Origin: an uncultured Oscillospiraceae bacterium
Lineage (GTDB): Bacteria; Bacillota; Clostridia; Oscillospirales; Oscillospiraceae
Assembly (NCBI GenBank): GCA_934659425.1
Contig: CAKUHU010000001.1
Location: 310,001 to 374,000, forward strand
Length of the DNA: 64,000 nucleotides
Direction: 5' to 3'
The stretch's first letter is position 1. Each line of letters starts with the position of its first letter. The notes under the pieces are model-generated. The model saw nothing but the letters and a program-made list of their open reading frames with translations. It was not told the DNA's origin and made no database searches. Shown one piece after another: positions 1 through 8,272 of this stretch. The translations under genes and the position numbers were made by a program.

Positions 1-155
1 CCACATAGAAAAATAAGGCTGGAAAAGAAAGAAAAAAAGGGCGTATTTCCCTGAATAAAGCGGGGATAAGCTTGCGGCACCGCTTTCGGCAAAAGGCTCC
101 AAGCCAAAGCAGCTGTTCATTTCCAGCGTTCCAGCGCCCCAAACTGCCCATATTA

Positions 156-190
156 GAGATGGCGCCGAAAGACGCCGTCTCGATTTTTTT
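156..190 (+). terminator. Intrinsic terminator upstream of spoIVB
   Basis: Arms at 156-164 and 173-181 pair over 9 bp with one G.T pair and are followed by a run of seven T. The hairpin probably ends a gene lying left of the window. It sits only 15 nt before the spoIVB start, so it also insulates spoIVB. Nothing else recognisable lies in bases 1-155. Confidence 0.75.
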
Positions 191-204
191 GTGGGGGTGG
201 TCAA

Positions 205-1290
205 TTGAAAGGAAACGGATACGGGCAGCCGGCTGGGGAGAGGGCGGTTCCCCTGCTGCGGGGGTTTCTGGCAGGGGCAGTACTATTGGCACTTTTGGGA
301 CAGAGCCCTCTCTCTGCCCGGGCTGCGGAGGTTGAGCCGGTGATGGGGGCGTCATTGGTGCGGACAGTGGTTCCGGTAGGCCGGGCGGTGGGCATCAAGC
401 TCTTTTCCGACGGTGTGATGGTGGTGGGATTTTCCCAGATCCCGGCGGCGGAGGGAAGCGTGATGCCGGCCAAGTCATGCGGCTTAAAGGAAGGGGATAT
501 TATTACCCACATCAATGCTGCTGAGGTGGATACCATTGAGGAGGTCCAAGAGCAGCTGGCCCAGATCGGTGGGGAAGAGATGTCCATTCGGGCCCTTCGG
601 GATGGCCGTACTGTCCAGGTGACGGCCCAGGCAGTGCAATGCTCCACCGACGGCACGTATAAGTTAGGCGCTTGGCTTCGGGATTCCATGGCGGGGATCG
701 GCACGGTCACCTATTATGATCCTGCCACTGGGGAGTTTGGCGCGCTGGGTCACGGGGTCAACGATGTGGATACTGCCCTGCTGATGCCCTTAGAGAGTGG
801 CGGAGTGCTCTCTGCCACAGTTTCCGATGTCAAAAAAGGCTGCCGGGGAACGCCGGGAGAGCTCCACGGAGCTTTTGAACTGGAGAAGGACATCGGCGTA
901 CTGACAGCGAATACCAGCTACGGTATCTTTGGAACGCTGTCGGGAGATGAGCTGGCCGAGAAGGAGCCGGTGGAGGTAGCCTCCCGCGGCCAGGTGGAGA
1001 CCGGGAAAGCTGTCATCTATGCCAACGTCTCGGGGGATGAGATCAAGGCCTATGATGTGGAGATCACCAAGCTCTTTCCCTCTGCGGCAGACGGCCGGGA
1101 CATGATGGTGAAGGTCACCGATCCTGAGTTGATCGAGGCCACGGGCGGTATCGTGCAGGGGATGTCAGGCAGCCCTATTTTGCAAAACGGCAGACTTGTG
1201 GGGGCTGTCACCCATGTGTTGGTGGGGGATCCCACCCAGGGCTATGGGATCTTAGCGGAGAAAATGTTGGAAACTGCCGAAAGTTGTTAA
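205..1290 (+). CDS. spoIVB: SpoIVB signalling peptidase (family S55)
   Basis: Forespore serine peptidase that, in the known pathway, is secreted into the intermembrane space and triggers pro-sigma-K processing by cleaving SpoIVFA. The 361-residue product has a hydrophobic N-terminal anchor (about residues 17-34), a PDZ domain (about 55-145, with LKEGDIITHINAAEV) and a C-terminal S55 domain. Catalytic His183 lies in GALGHG and Ser321 in GMSGSPI; both motifs are intact. The start is TTG at 205 behind a G-rich ribosome site; no in-frame ATG is better placed. It lies directly upstream of spo0A, as in Bacillus and many Clostridia. Family and function are confident. Confidence 0.95.
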   Translation: MKGNGYGQPAGERAVPLLRGFLAGAVLLALLGQSPLSARAAEVEPVMGASLVRTVVPVGRAVGIKLFSDGVMVVGFSQIPAAEGSVMPAKSCGLKEGDIITHINAAEVDTIEEVQEQLAQIGGEEMSIRALRDGRTVQVTAQAVQCSTDGTYKLGAWLRDSMAGIGTVTYYDPATGEFGALGHGVNDVDTALLMPLESGGVLSATVSDVKKGCRGTPGELHGAFELEKDIGVLTANTSYGIFGTLSGDELAEKEPVEVASRGQVETGKAVIYANVSGDEIKAYDVEITKLFPSAADGRDMMVKVTDPELIEATGGIVQGMSGSPILQNGRLVGAVTHVLVGDPTQGYGILAEKMLETAESC

Positions 1291-1310
1291 AATGTGTAAA
1301 ATGTCGTTAA

Positions 1311-1318
1311 TTGTCGAA
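1311..1318 (+). promoter_or_regulatory. Spo0A-binding 0A box upstream of spo0A
   Basis: TTGTCGAA is an exact match to the 0A-box consensus. It lies about 115 nt before spo0A, in the spoIVB-spo0A gap, where Spo0A autoregulation is known in Bacillus. About one exact match per 64 kb is expected by chance, so position is the main argument. Confidence 0.65.
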
Positions 1319-1349
1319 TTTTTCTCATCCAAAAATTGGCAAAAAAGTA

Positions 1350-1378
1350 TTGCGTACGCTGTCTATTTATGGTAAATT
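1350..1378 (+). promoter_or_regulatory. Possible sigma-A promoter of spo0A
   Basis: A TTGCGT -35 (1350-1355) and a TAAATT -10 (1373-1378) are separated by 17 bp. Both match consensus only partly. A sigma-H promoter, as used by Bacillus spo0A, was not clearly seen. Confidence 0.35.
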
Positions 1379-1425
1379 GTTGGCAACCGGTAATATTGCA
1401 TTGGCCAGGCAAGTGAAGAGGTTGT

Positions 1426-2187
1426 ATGGGTATGGATAAGAAGAAAGTGGTAGTGGCGGATGCGGGTGAGGAATTCCGCCGCTTGTTGGTAGAGACCATT
1501 AATGCAGAGAGCGATCTGATGGTAGTGGGAGATACCGGAGATGGAGAAGATGTGGTGACGTTTTGCCGTCAGAGACAGCCTGATGTAGTGATCATGGATA
1601 TGATTTTGGCGAAGATGGATGGGGTAGAGGTCCTCTCGGCGATAGCGGACTTGTTTCCTAAGCCGAAAGTGATGGTGCTTTCCAGCTTTGCCAGCGGCAG
1701 CGTAGCTGATTTGGCGGCTGCGAAGGGGGCGGACTATTTTATTATGAAGCCCTGTAAGACCACGTCGGTGGTGGAACGGGTGCGTCAAATGGTGAATGCC
1801 TCCCATTCCAATGAAGAGTCTGACCGCCGCAGCCGCAGTTTAGAAAGCACGATCACCGCGATCATCCATGAGATCGGCGTGCCTGCCCACATCAAGGGCT
1901 ACCAGTATCTTCGGGAAGCAATCATGATCGCGGTAGATGATATGGATGTCATCAATGCCGTGACCAAGGTGCTCTATCCAGAAGTGGCCAAGCGCTTTGG
2001 CACCACCGCCAGCCGTGTGGAGCGGGCTATCCGCCACGCCATTGAGGTGGCTTGGGATCGGGGTGATCTGGAGACTTTGCAGAAATATTTCGGATACACG
2101 GTGTCCAACTCCAAAGGAAAGCCTACCAACAGCGAGTTTATCGCGATGATCGCTGATCGGCTCCAGCTTCAGAGGAAGGAAAAATAG
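1426..2187 (+). CDS. spo0A: Sporulation master regulator Spo0A
   Basis: Response regulator that commits the cell to sporulation when phosphorylated. The 253-residue product has a receiver domain (about 1-125, phosphoacceptor Asp58 in [13 protein letters not shown], Lys in the IMKP segment) and the conserved C-terminal effector domain (about 145-250) with [18 protein letters not shown] and [15 protein letters not shown]. The start could be ATG 1426 or ATG 1432; the AAGAGG ribosome site is 4 or 10 nt away respectively. The acidic pocket usually reads Asp-Asp; here it reads Ala-Asp-Ala, so only one Asp (residue 12) is kept. A terminator follows, so the gene is probably monocistronic. Confidence 0.97.
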   Translation: MGMDKKKVVVADAGEEFRRLLVETINAESDLMVVGDTGDGEDVVTFCRQRQPDVVIMDMILAKMDGVEVLSAIADLFPKPKVMVLSSFASGSVADLAAAKGADYFIMKPCKTTSVVERVRQMVNASHSNEESDRRSRSLESTITAIIHEIGVPAHIKGYQYLREAIMIAVDDMDVINAVTKVLYPEVAKRFGTTASRVERAIRHAIEVAWDRGDLETLQKYFGYTVSNSKGKPTNSEFIAMIADRLQLQRKEK

Positions 2188-2192
2188 CAGCA

Positions 2193-2226
2193 AAAGAGCG
2201 TCCGGGCAAGTGCCCGGGCGCTCTTT
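2193..2226 (+). terminator. Terminator of spo0A
   Basis: A near-perfect hairpin has arms 2193-2208 and 2211-2226, with one G.T pair and a very short loop. The right arm ends in CTCTTT. It lies six bases after the spo0A stop. Confidence 0.85.
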
Positions 2227-2306
2227 ATCCATTTGAAAGAGGTTTCGCACCGACTGCCTTCCCACCGGCGGATGAAGGGTTTTCCGTGAAGGCCCTGCTG
2301 GGGAAA

Positions 2307-2335
2307 TTGTCATTTTTCGCCTCCCGTGTTATAAT
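2307..2335 (+). promoter_or_regulatory. Sigma-A promoter for the TSCPD-ogt pair
   Basis: TTGTCA (2307-2312), a 17-bp spacer and TATAAT (2330-2335) form a strong consensus promoter. Transcription should begin near 2342, just before the ribosome site of the TSCPD gene at 2358. Confidence 0.8.
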
Positions 2336-2357
2336 GAGCGTCGAAGGAGGAGATTTT

Positions 2358-2600
2358 ATGACCATCGAATATCATCCCAAGGATGTCTGCTCCCGAAAAA
2401 TGATCATTGAGGTAGAGGATGGCATTATCAAGTCTCTCCAGGTCATCGGTGGCTGTCCTGGCAACTCTCAGGGGATCAGCCGTTTGGTGGCAGGCATGAA
2501 GGTAGAGGACGTGATCAGCCGGCTGGAAGGGGTCCAGTGCGGAGGCAGCGTCACCTCCTGTCCCGATCAGCTGGCCCAGGCGCTCAAGCAGGTACTATAA
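2358..2600 (+). CDS. TSCPD-domain protein (TIGR03905-like)
   Basis: An 80-residue protein of the short TSCPD family. The diagnostic segment TSCPDQLAQAL lies near the C terminus, and Cys residues occur in DVCSRKM, GGCPGNS and VQCGGSV. Similar domains occur at the end of some ribonucleotide reductases, where metal binding by the cysteines has been proposed; the role of the stand-alone form is not known. The start is ATG 2358 behind GAAGGAGGAG; an upstream in-frame start at 2286 would overlap the promoter and is rejected. It is probably co-transcribed with the methyltransferase 11 nt downstream. Confidence 0.85.
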   Translation: MTIEYHPKDVCSRKMIIEVEDGIIKSLQVIGGCPGNSQGISRLVAGMKVEDVISRLEGVQCGGSVTSCPDQLAQALKQVL

Positions 2601-2611
2601 AGGAGAGGCTC

Positions 2612-3145
2612 ATGGAAGATTGGAAGGTGACGCAGTACGCTTCTCCGCTGGGAAAGCTTACTTTGGCCAGTGACGGGGAACACCTCACCGGGCTTTGGCT
2701 GGAAGGGCAGAAATATTTTGGCAGTCCGGGACGCCGGATGCAGGCGGGGGAAGTTCCTGTTTTCCTGGTTGCCCGTCAGTGGCTCGATGCCTATTTTACC
2801 GGAGAGTCTGAGATGCCTATGCCATCGCTGGCACCGGAAGGGAGCCCCTTCCGACAGGCGGTGTGGGGCATTTTGCGGGCGATCCCCTGGGGAGAGGTGA
2901 CTACCTATGGCGCCATTGCTCAGGCGATGACAGAGGACACAGGCCGGCTGGTCTCGGCCCGGGCGGTAGGCGGCGCGGTGGGGCATAACCCCATCTCCAT
3001 CCTGATCCCCTGCCATCGGGTGGTGGGGACAGATGGGAGTTTGACCGGCTATGCCGGGGGAGTGGAGAAAAAAAGATGGCTGCTGCAGCACGAGGGGGCG
3101 GACTTGGGAGTCGGTTTTCACCGCCGACGATTGAGAGACATTTAA
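2612..3145 (+). CDS. ogt: Methylated-DNA-[protein]-cysteine S-methyltransferase
   Basis: Suicide DNA-repair enzyme that moves the alkyl group from O6-alkylguanine to its own cysteine. The 177-residue product has an N-terminal ribonuclease-like domain and the C-terminal DNA-binding domain. The acceptor Cys134 lies in IPCHRVVG, preceded by the helix-turn-helix segment with VTTYGAIAQAM. The start is ATG 2612 behind AGGAGAGG. The C terminus (GVGFHRRRLRDI) runs a little past the usual family end. The symbol ogt is used for the stand-alone constitutive type; no AdaA fusion is present. Confidence 0.93.
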   Translation: MEDWKVTQYASPLGKLTLASDGEHLTGLWLEGQKYFGSPGRRMQAGEVPVFLVARQWLDAYFTGESEMPMPSLAPEGSPFRQAVWGILRAIPWGEVTTYGAIAQAMTEDTGRLVSARAVGGAVGHNPISILIPCHRVVGTDGSLTGYAGGVEKKRWLLQHEGADLGVGFHRRRLRDI

Positions 3146-3149
3146 AAGG

Positions 3150-3184
3150 ACAAGGTCCGAGCCGTTTTGCGGCCCGGACCTTGT
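3150..3184. terminator. Bidirectional terminator, ogt / dacF
   Basis: Arms at about 3150-3164 and 3170-3184 have one mismatch, with a T-rich segment on the right and an A-rich segment on the left. It sits between two convergent genes and can serve both. Confidence 0.8.
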
Positions 3185-3188
3185 ATCT

Positions 3189-4577
3189 TTATTTTCTCCG
3201 GCCCCGATAGCTGCTGCTGTATACTTTGGGGGACCGGGTTTCCCAGCGGTTCCGGCGGAAGCGGCGGGGCCCGAAGATCACTCGCCGCAGCACCAATGCG
3301 AGCACGAGCAGTATCACCAGCAAGAGCAGCAGCTTTACTAACAGAAGGCTGAACAGCCATTGCACCCGGTCCAGCACATAGAGGAGCCTGGACTGTTCCA
3401 AAGAGGTGGAGGCCACGAGATCCACTGTGCCATAATCCTTTCCCTCATAGGAGATGGAGATCGTTCCCAATACCTGTCCCTTTTCGATGGGGGCCTGAAG
3501 GGATTCGGGAAGGGTGACCTCCCGGTCGAACACTGCCGGATCTAAGGTGTTGAGCAAGGTGGCCTCCAAACTGGCGGCGGGCTGGACGGTGACATAGTCC
3601 TGCTCAGCACACAGGGAGACGGGAATGGTGTCGATGGGCTCGATCTCGCTGAGGACAGTTTTCCGGGAGAAATGGTTGAAGCCATATTCCAGCAGATTTT
3701 TGCTTTCGGTGAAGTAATTGTCCTCCTGGAAGACGCCCCCTACCGTCCAGTTGGTGCCCCCCAGCACCACGGCGATCATGGTCCGGCTATCCTTCTCCGC
3801 GGCGGAGGCCAGGCAGTAGCCCGCCTCGGGGGTGGAGCCGGTCTTGATGCCGGTGGCGTAGCGGTAGAGAAGGTCTGCCCGGCCGGTGCGGAAGTTGGAG
3901 ACCAGGGCGTTGGTGTCGTGGAGGACCCGGGCGTCATGGAGATTGGTGGCGGGGACGGTGTAGTTTACAGAGGAGACGATCTCCCGGAAGTCGGGGTATT
4001 CCATGGCCTTGAGGCACATCCGGGATATATCCCGGGCGGTGGTATAGTGGTCATCGTGATGATAGCCGTGGGTATTGACGAAGTGTGTGTTTGTCATGCC
4101 CAATTCCTGGGCCCTTTGGTTCATCTGCTCCACAAAGGCGGGGATGCTGCCGGCTACTGCGGAGGCCAAGGCGTTGCAGGCCTCATTGGCGGAAGGGATA
4201 AGGGCGCAGTTGAGCAGATCACGGATGGTGAGGATCTCCCCGGGTTTCAGATCTTGGGTAGAGCCGCCCTCCCCGATGCCGGTGTAGAGGTCGTTTCCCA
4301 GAGTGACCGAGGTGTCCATGGACAGCTCTCCCCGGTCAATGGCTTCCAAGGCCAGAAGACTGGTCATCACCTTGGTGATGCTGGCGGGATAGCGGCGCTC
4401 GTCGGCGTCTTGCTCATAGAGTACATCATCGTAATCGGCGTCGATTAAGATGGCGGAGGCGGCAGAGACAGAAAAACTTTCGGCGGAGTCGGACTCAGAG
4501 GCAAGGACAACGGGGGATGCAGAGATCCAAAGGGCCAGTACCAGGAAAAGAGCCGTCAGCGAGCGATATTTTTTCAT
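3189..4577 (-). CDS. dacF: Serine D-Ala-D-Ala carboxypeptidase, DacF/PBP5 type
   Basis: Low-molecular-weight penicillin-binding protein that trims the terminal D-Ala of peptidoglycan stem peptides. The 462-residue product has a signal peptide (about 1-27), an S11 peptidase domain with SITK (active Ser66), the SAN triad in LIPSANEACN and the KTG box in GIKTGST, a PBP5-like C-terminal beta domain (about 305-390), then a strongly hydrophobic segment (about 400-425) and a basic tail. The true membrane segment differs from the amphipathic helix of classic PBP5. A forespore role like that of Bacillus DacF is plausible but not shown by the sequence. Confidence 0.9.
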   Translation of the reverse strand: MKKYRSLTALFLVLALWISASPVVLASESDSAESFSVSAASAILIDADYDDVLYEQDADERRYPASITKVMTSLLALEAIDRGELSMDTSVTLGNDLYTGIGEGGSTQDLKPGEILTIRDLLNCALIPSANEACNALASAVAGSIPAFVEQMNQRAQELGMTNTHFVNTHGYHHDDHYTTARDISRMCLKAMEYPDFREIVSSVNYTVPATNLHDARVLHDTNALVSNFRTGRADLLYRYATGIKTGSTPEAGYCLASAAEKDSRTMIAVVLGGTNWTVGGVFQEDNYFTESKNLLEYGFNHFSRKTVLSEIEPIDTIPVSLCAEQDYVTVQPAASLEATLLNTLDPAVFDREVTLPESLQAPIEKGQVLGTISISYEGKDYGTVDLVASTSLEQSRLLYVLDRVQWLFSLLLVKLLLLLVILLVLALVLRRVIFGPRRFRRNRWETRSPKVYSSSYRGRRK

Positions 4578-4616
4578 AGGAAACTCCTGCTTCTTGTGTT
4601 ATAATAAAATATAGTT

Positions 4617-4645
4617 ATTATATCAGACCCCAGGGCGGGACGCAA
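4617..4645 (-). promoter_or_regulatory. Promoter of dacF
   Basis: On the minus strand, TTGCGT (4645-4640), a 17-bp spacer and TATAAT (4622-4617) precede dacF by about 40 nt. Use of a standard sigma-A promoter argues for vegetative expression. Confidence 0.65.
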
Positions 4646-4667
4646 CGGGGAGGGAGAGGATAAAATA

Positions 4668-5054
4668 ATGAAACTTTCCAAATGGGAAGGCGCCGTTATT
4701 TTGATCGCTGCGGTTTTCCTCTCGTTTACTGCCGGCTGGTTTCTGCGGGGAAGCGGCGGGGCAGAGCCCCTCCGGGTGGAGACGCAGAGGACCTTGAAGG
4801 AGACGGTCACGGTCATCCCGGCGCCCACGGCTGGGCCGGAGATTGAGAAGGTCAACATCAATACCGCCGACGCGGAGACGCTGCAAACGCTGCCGGACAT
4901 CGGCCAAGTGCGGGCGGCCGCCATTATCGCCGACCGGGAGGCCAACGGCCCTTACCACTATCCGGAGGAGATCACAAGAGTGAAGGGCATTGGGGAGGAG
5001 ACGGCGGCGAAGCTGATGGATTACATTACAACGGGAGAGGAGGAGAGCCAATGA
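4668..5054 (+). CDS. ComEA-like helix-hairpin-helix protein
   Basis: A 128-residue protein with one N-terminal membrane helix (about 8-26) followed by a short linker and a ComEA-type double helix-hairpin-helix domain (about 60-122; VNINTADAETLQTLPDIGQVRAAAI and ITRVKGIGEETAAKL). ComEA proteins bind double-stranded DNA at the outer membrane face during natural transformation. Here it stands without comEB or comEC and overlaps a two-component system by the ATGA at 5051, so a competence role is uncertain. A general membrane-tethered DNA-binding function is all that can be supported. Confidence 0.8.
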   Translation: MKLSKWEGAVILIAAVFLSFTAGWFLRGSGGAEPLRVETQRTLKETVTVIPAPTAGPEIEKVNINTADAETLQTLPDIGQVRAAAIIADREANGPYHYPEEITRVKGIGEETAAKLMDYITTGEEESQ

Positions 5055-5737
5055 AAATACTGGTGGTGGATGACGAGCGGGTGCTGGTAAAGGGCATCAA
5101 ATTCAACCTGGAAAATGAAGGCTATCAGGTGGAGGTGGGCTACAATGGCCAGGAGGCCGTGAATCTGGCCCGGGAGGGCTCCTTTGACCTCATCATCCTG
5201 GATCTGATGATGCCTAAGATTGACGGGCTCCAGGCCTGCATGCACATCCGAAAATTTTCCAGTGTGCCCATTATCCTTCTCACAGCAAAGGGAGAGGATG
5301 CCGATAAGCTCATGGGTTTTGAGTGCGGGGCGGATGATTATATCACAAAGCCCTTCAATATTTTGGAATTGAAGGCCCGCATCCGCGCTCTCCTCCGGCG
5401 GGCGGGCATGGCGCAGCAAAGAGAGGGGAGCGGGAAGATCACCGCAGGCCATATCACGCTGGACGCGAATGAGCGCTCGGCCTGGAAAAACGGCCAAAGC
5501 GTGGAGTTGACCGCCAAGGAATTTGACCTCATGGAGCTGCTGATGCGCAACCCCGGCCGGGTGTACTCCCGGGAAAACCTGCTGAATGTGGTCTGGGGCT
5601 ATGAGTATGCCGGCGACTACCGCACAGTGGATGTCCATATCCGCCGGCTGCGGGAAAAGCTGGAATTGGACCCGGCAAATCCGGAATACATCCTGACCAA
5701 ATGGGGTGTGGGATATTACCTGAGAGGGAACGGATAA
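5051..5737 (+). CDS. OmpR/PhoB-family response regulator
   Basis: A 228-residue regulator with receiver domain (about 1-118; acidic pair Asp7-Asp8, phosphoacceptor Asp51 in IILDLMMP, conserved Lys in ITKPFN) and a winged-helix DNA-binding domain (about 130-227) ending in the typical GVGYYLRG. Its start overlaps the stop of the ComEA-like gene (ATGA), so the two are translationally coupled. The partner kinase follows at 5793. Close to WalR/PhoP-type regulators in layout; the regulon cannot be told from sequence. Confidence 0.93.
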   Translation: MKILVVDDERVLVKGIKFNLENEGYQVEVGYNGQEAVNLAREGSFDLIILDLMMPKIDGLQACMHIRKFSSVPIILLTAKGEDADKLMGFECGADDYITKPFNILELKARIRALLRRAGMAQQREGSGKITAGHITLDANERSAWKNGQSVELTAKEFDLMELLMRNPGRVYSRENLLNVVWGYEYAGDYRTVDVHIRRLREKLELDPANPEYILTKWGVGYYLRGNG

Positions 5738-5792
5738 ACTCGTCTGTCTCTGTTTTAAGGCGGCTGCATTGGCAAGAGAGAGGAGGACCGTG

Positions 5793-7232
5793 ATGGCTGG
5801 ACATACCGAATCCCCAAAGACCCCGTTTCTGCGGTCCCTCCGGGTCAAATATGCGCTGACTTACCTGGTGATCATCACCGCGGTGCTGATCCTTCTGAAC
5901 ATCTATCCTGTTTTGGCCTCCCAGCAGATGGTGTTTCGATCCAAAGAGACCTCCCTGCAAGGTCAGGCCGGGGTGATCGCCTCCGCTCTGGCCGGCCCTG
6001 ACAGCCTGAGTGAGGAGGGAGTCGGCCGGGTCATGGAGGTGCTGGGAGACACGGCTTTGAACCGGATCATGGTCACCGATCCCTCCGGATTAATCCTATA
6101 TGATACCTCTGCCGCCTCCGGCGCCGTAGGACAATATGCCCTGCTCAGCGAGATTACCTCGGCACTTCGGGGATATGATGAATTCCGCTCTTACTACACC
6201 AGCGGGGCTTTCCACAGCTGGGCTGTCGTTCCGGTGATCTACCGGGGCATGACGCTGGGGGTGGTCTATGTGGATGAATATGACGCCGCCCAAGGACAAT
6301 TCCTGCTGGGTGTCCAGCAGACCTTGTGGACCATCTCCCTTGTCATCGCTGCGGTGGCACTGACCTTGTCGCTCATTTTCTCCGGCGCCCTGACCCGCCG
6401 TATTGCCAAGCTGCTGGGGGCCATCTGCATCGTTCGGGAGGGAGAGTACAGCCACCGGGTGCAGATGTCGGGCGGAGACGAGCTCAGCCAGATGGCGGAG
6501 GAATTCAACGCCCTGACGGATCGGCTCCAGACTACGGAGGAGGCCCGCCGCCGCTTTGTCTCGGACGCCTCCCATGAACTCAAAACGCCGCTGGCCTCGA
6601 TCCGCCTGCTCACCGACTCGATTTTGCAAAATGACTGTATTGACATGGACACCGTTCGGGAGTTTGTGGGGGACATCGGGGATGAGGCTGGGCGACTGAC
6701 CCGCATTACTGAGCACCTGCTGGCCCTGACCCGGCTGGATGCTTCTGCCCCGATGGAGACGGAAGTGGTGGACGTGAAAAAAGTGGCTCAGCGGGTGGAG
6801 CACATGCTGGAGCCTCTGGCCCAGGCGGCAGAGGTGTCTCTCCGGCTGGAGGCGGGCGAGAGGCTGTGGGTTCAGGCCACTTGGGACGACCTGCATCAAA
6901 TCTTATTTAACTTGGTGGAAAATGCCATCAAATACAATCTGCCGGGCGGCTCAGTTGACCTCAAAGCGGAAGAGGTGCAGGACCGGGTGGTCATCACCGT
7001 GGAGGACACTGGTGTGGGGATCCCGGAGGAGGATATCGGCAAGATATTTGACCGCTTTTACCGAGTGGATAAGGCGCGGTCGCGGGCGGCCGGAGGCACG
7101 GGCCTGGGCTTGTCCATCGTGAAGGACACGACCCTGCGGTATGGGGGGACAGTGGAGGTCCAGCGCCGGGAGCCGGCGGGGACCCGCTTCCTTGTTACCT
7201 TCCCGCTGTCCCGGGAGGAGGGGCGCGTATGA
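5793..7232 (+). CDS. Membrane sensor histidine kinase
   Basis: A 479-residue kinase. Residues about 19-39 and 178-200 are membrane helices flanking an extracellular sensor region of about 140 residues; a HAMP segment follows (about 203-250). The phosphoacceptor His261 lies in SDASHELKTPLAS, and the ATPase domain has the N box (NLVENAIKYN), G1 (DTGVGIPEE) and G2 (GGTGLGLSIVK) motifs. ATG 5793 is preferred because GAGAGGAGG lies 6 nt upstream; TTG 5769 is the alternative. The stop overlaps the GerMN lipoprotein start (ATGA), which makes that lipoprotein a likely sensor accessory or output. Confidence 0.93.
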   Translation: MAGHTESPKTPFLRSLRVKYALTYLVIITAVLILLNIYPVLASQQMVFRSKETSLQGQAGVIASALAGPDSLSEEGVGRVMEVLGDTALNRIMVTDPSGLILYDTSAASGAVGQYALLSEITSALRGYDEFRSYYTSGAFHSWAVVPVIYRGMTLGVVYVDEYDAAQGQFLLGVQQTLWTISLVIAAVALTLSLIFSGALTRRIAKLLGAICIVREGEYSHRVQMSGGDELSQMAEEFNALTDRLQTTEEARRRFVSDASHELKTPLASIRLLTDSILQNDCIDMDTVREFVGDIGDEAGRLTRITEHLLALTRLDASAPMETEVVDVKKVAQRVEHMLEPLAQAAEVSLRLEAGERLWVQATWDDLHQILFNLVENAIKYNLPGGSVDLKAEEVQDRVVITVEDTGVGIPEEDIGKIFDRFYRVDKARSRAAGGTGLGLSIVKDTTLRYGGTVEVQRREPAGTRFLVTFPLSREEGRV

Positions 7233-8143
7233 GAGAGAAGATTGCTGCCACGATGTTGTCTGTGATTCTCTTATGTGCGGGCTGTTCTGCTTCCCCAAGG
7301 GGGGAGAACAGCCCGGCAGAGGGACAATATATGCTTTATTTTATGACCTCTGAAAACTGGGAGAACGGTGCCGCACTGGCCTGGGAAATGCGCACTCCGC
7401 CGGAGGGATATGAGACGGTGGAGGGCCTGGTCCGACTGCTGCTCTCCGGACCGGAGGATGACGAGCTGATTTCCCCATTCCCCCGTGGCACCGCTCTTCG
7501 GAAATGGTGGATGGAGGACGGAGTGGCCAATATTGACCTGTCTGAGGCCTATGGCGGCTTGTCTGGGGCGGACCTGTCTCTGGCAGACGGCTGTATTGTT
7601 CTCACCTTGTGCCAAATAGAAGGGGTGAAGGCGGTCTATATCATGGTAGAGGGCCGTCCGCGGCCCTTTCGGGATCAGGTTTTACTTCCCTCTGATTTCC
7701 TGCTGGACAACGGCGCGGACGGCGAAAGTGAGACAGAGGTGTCCCTCTGGTTCCTTCGGGGAGATAGCTTGGCGCAGGAGACGCGGACGCTTTCCCTGGA
7801 TATGGGGGACCAGGCCGCCATTGCCGCCCTCCAAGCGCTGCTGGAGGGGCCGGAGGGGAGAGACCTGCAGCCGATTTGTCCTGCGGGGACAAAGCTGCTC
7901 TACCTGGATGCGGATGGGACCTGCTTTACCGTGGATCTGAGTGAGAACTGGCTGAAGGAGGAAGAGGAGGATCCCCGGCGTCTTTACGCCATTGCCAATA
8001 CACTGGCGGGCCTGGAGCCGGGGGCGGAGGTGGTCTTTCAGGTGGAGGGCCAACGGCTGAAACAGTTTGGCGGGGTGGATCTGACGATCCCCCTTCAGGC
8101 TGACCTCACCTTGGGGGAGGACTCCGGCGAGGAGATCCCGTAG
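7229..8143 (+). CDS. GerMN-domain lipoprotein
   Basis: A 304-residue lipoprotein: signal peptide with lipobox LCAGC (lipidated Cys19), then two GerMN-like repeats. The first is about residues 60-135 (VEGLVRLLLSGPEDDE), the second about 190-275 (ALQALLEGPEGRDLQ). GerM proteins take part in spore-envelope and germination functions; YcnI/LpqB-type relatives accompany two-component systems. Here the gene is coupled to the kinase by an ATGA overlap, an LpqB-like arrangement that suggests it modulates the sensor. The exact function is not known. Confidence 0.85.
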   Translation: MREKIAATMLSVILLCAGCSASPRGENSPAEGQYMLYFMTSENWENGAALAWEMRTPPEGYETVEGLVRLLLSGPEDDELISPFPRGTALRKWWMEDGVANIDLSEAYGGLSGADLSLADGCIVLTLCQIEGVKAVYIMVEGRPRPFRDQVLLPSDFLLDNGADGESETEVSLWFLRGDSLAQETRTLSLDMGDQAAIAALQALLEGPEGRDLQPICPAGTKLLYLDADGTCFTVDLSENWLKEEEEDPRRLYAIANTLAGLEPGAEVVFQVEGQRLKQFGGVDLTIPLQADLTLGEDSGEEIP

Positions 8144-8214
8144 GGGCCGGAGACCGCTGCAGAGAATAAAAATACTGGGGAAATGCCGCCTATTTTAAAA
8201 GGAATTTTTGATAA

Positions 8215-8257
8215 AAAAGACCTCCCATCTGCTGAGACAGTGGATGGGAGGTCTTTT
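8215..8257. terminator. Strong bidirectional terminator
   Basis: A perfect 15-bp inverted repeat has arms 8215-8229 and 8243-8257 and a 13-nt loop. Read rightward it ends the ComEA-kinase-GerMN operon. Read leftward the T-run is longer, so it would also stop any leftward transcript from the 8.3-8.5 kb region. Confidence 0.9.
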
Positions 8258-8272
8258 GCTGCAAAATTTTTT

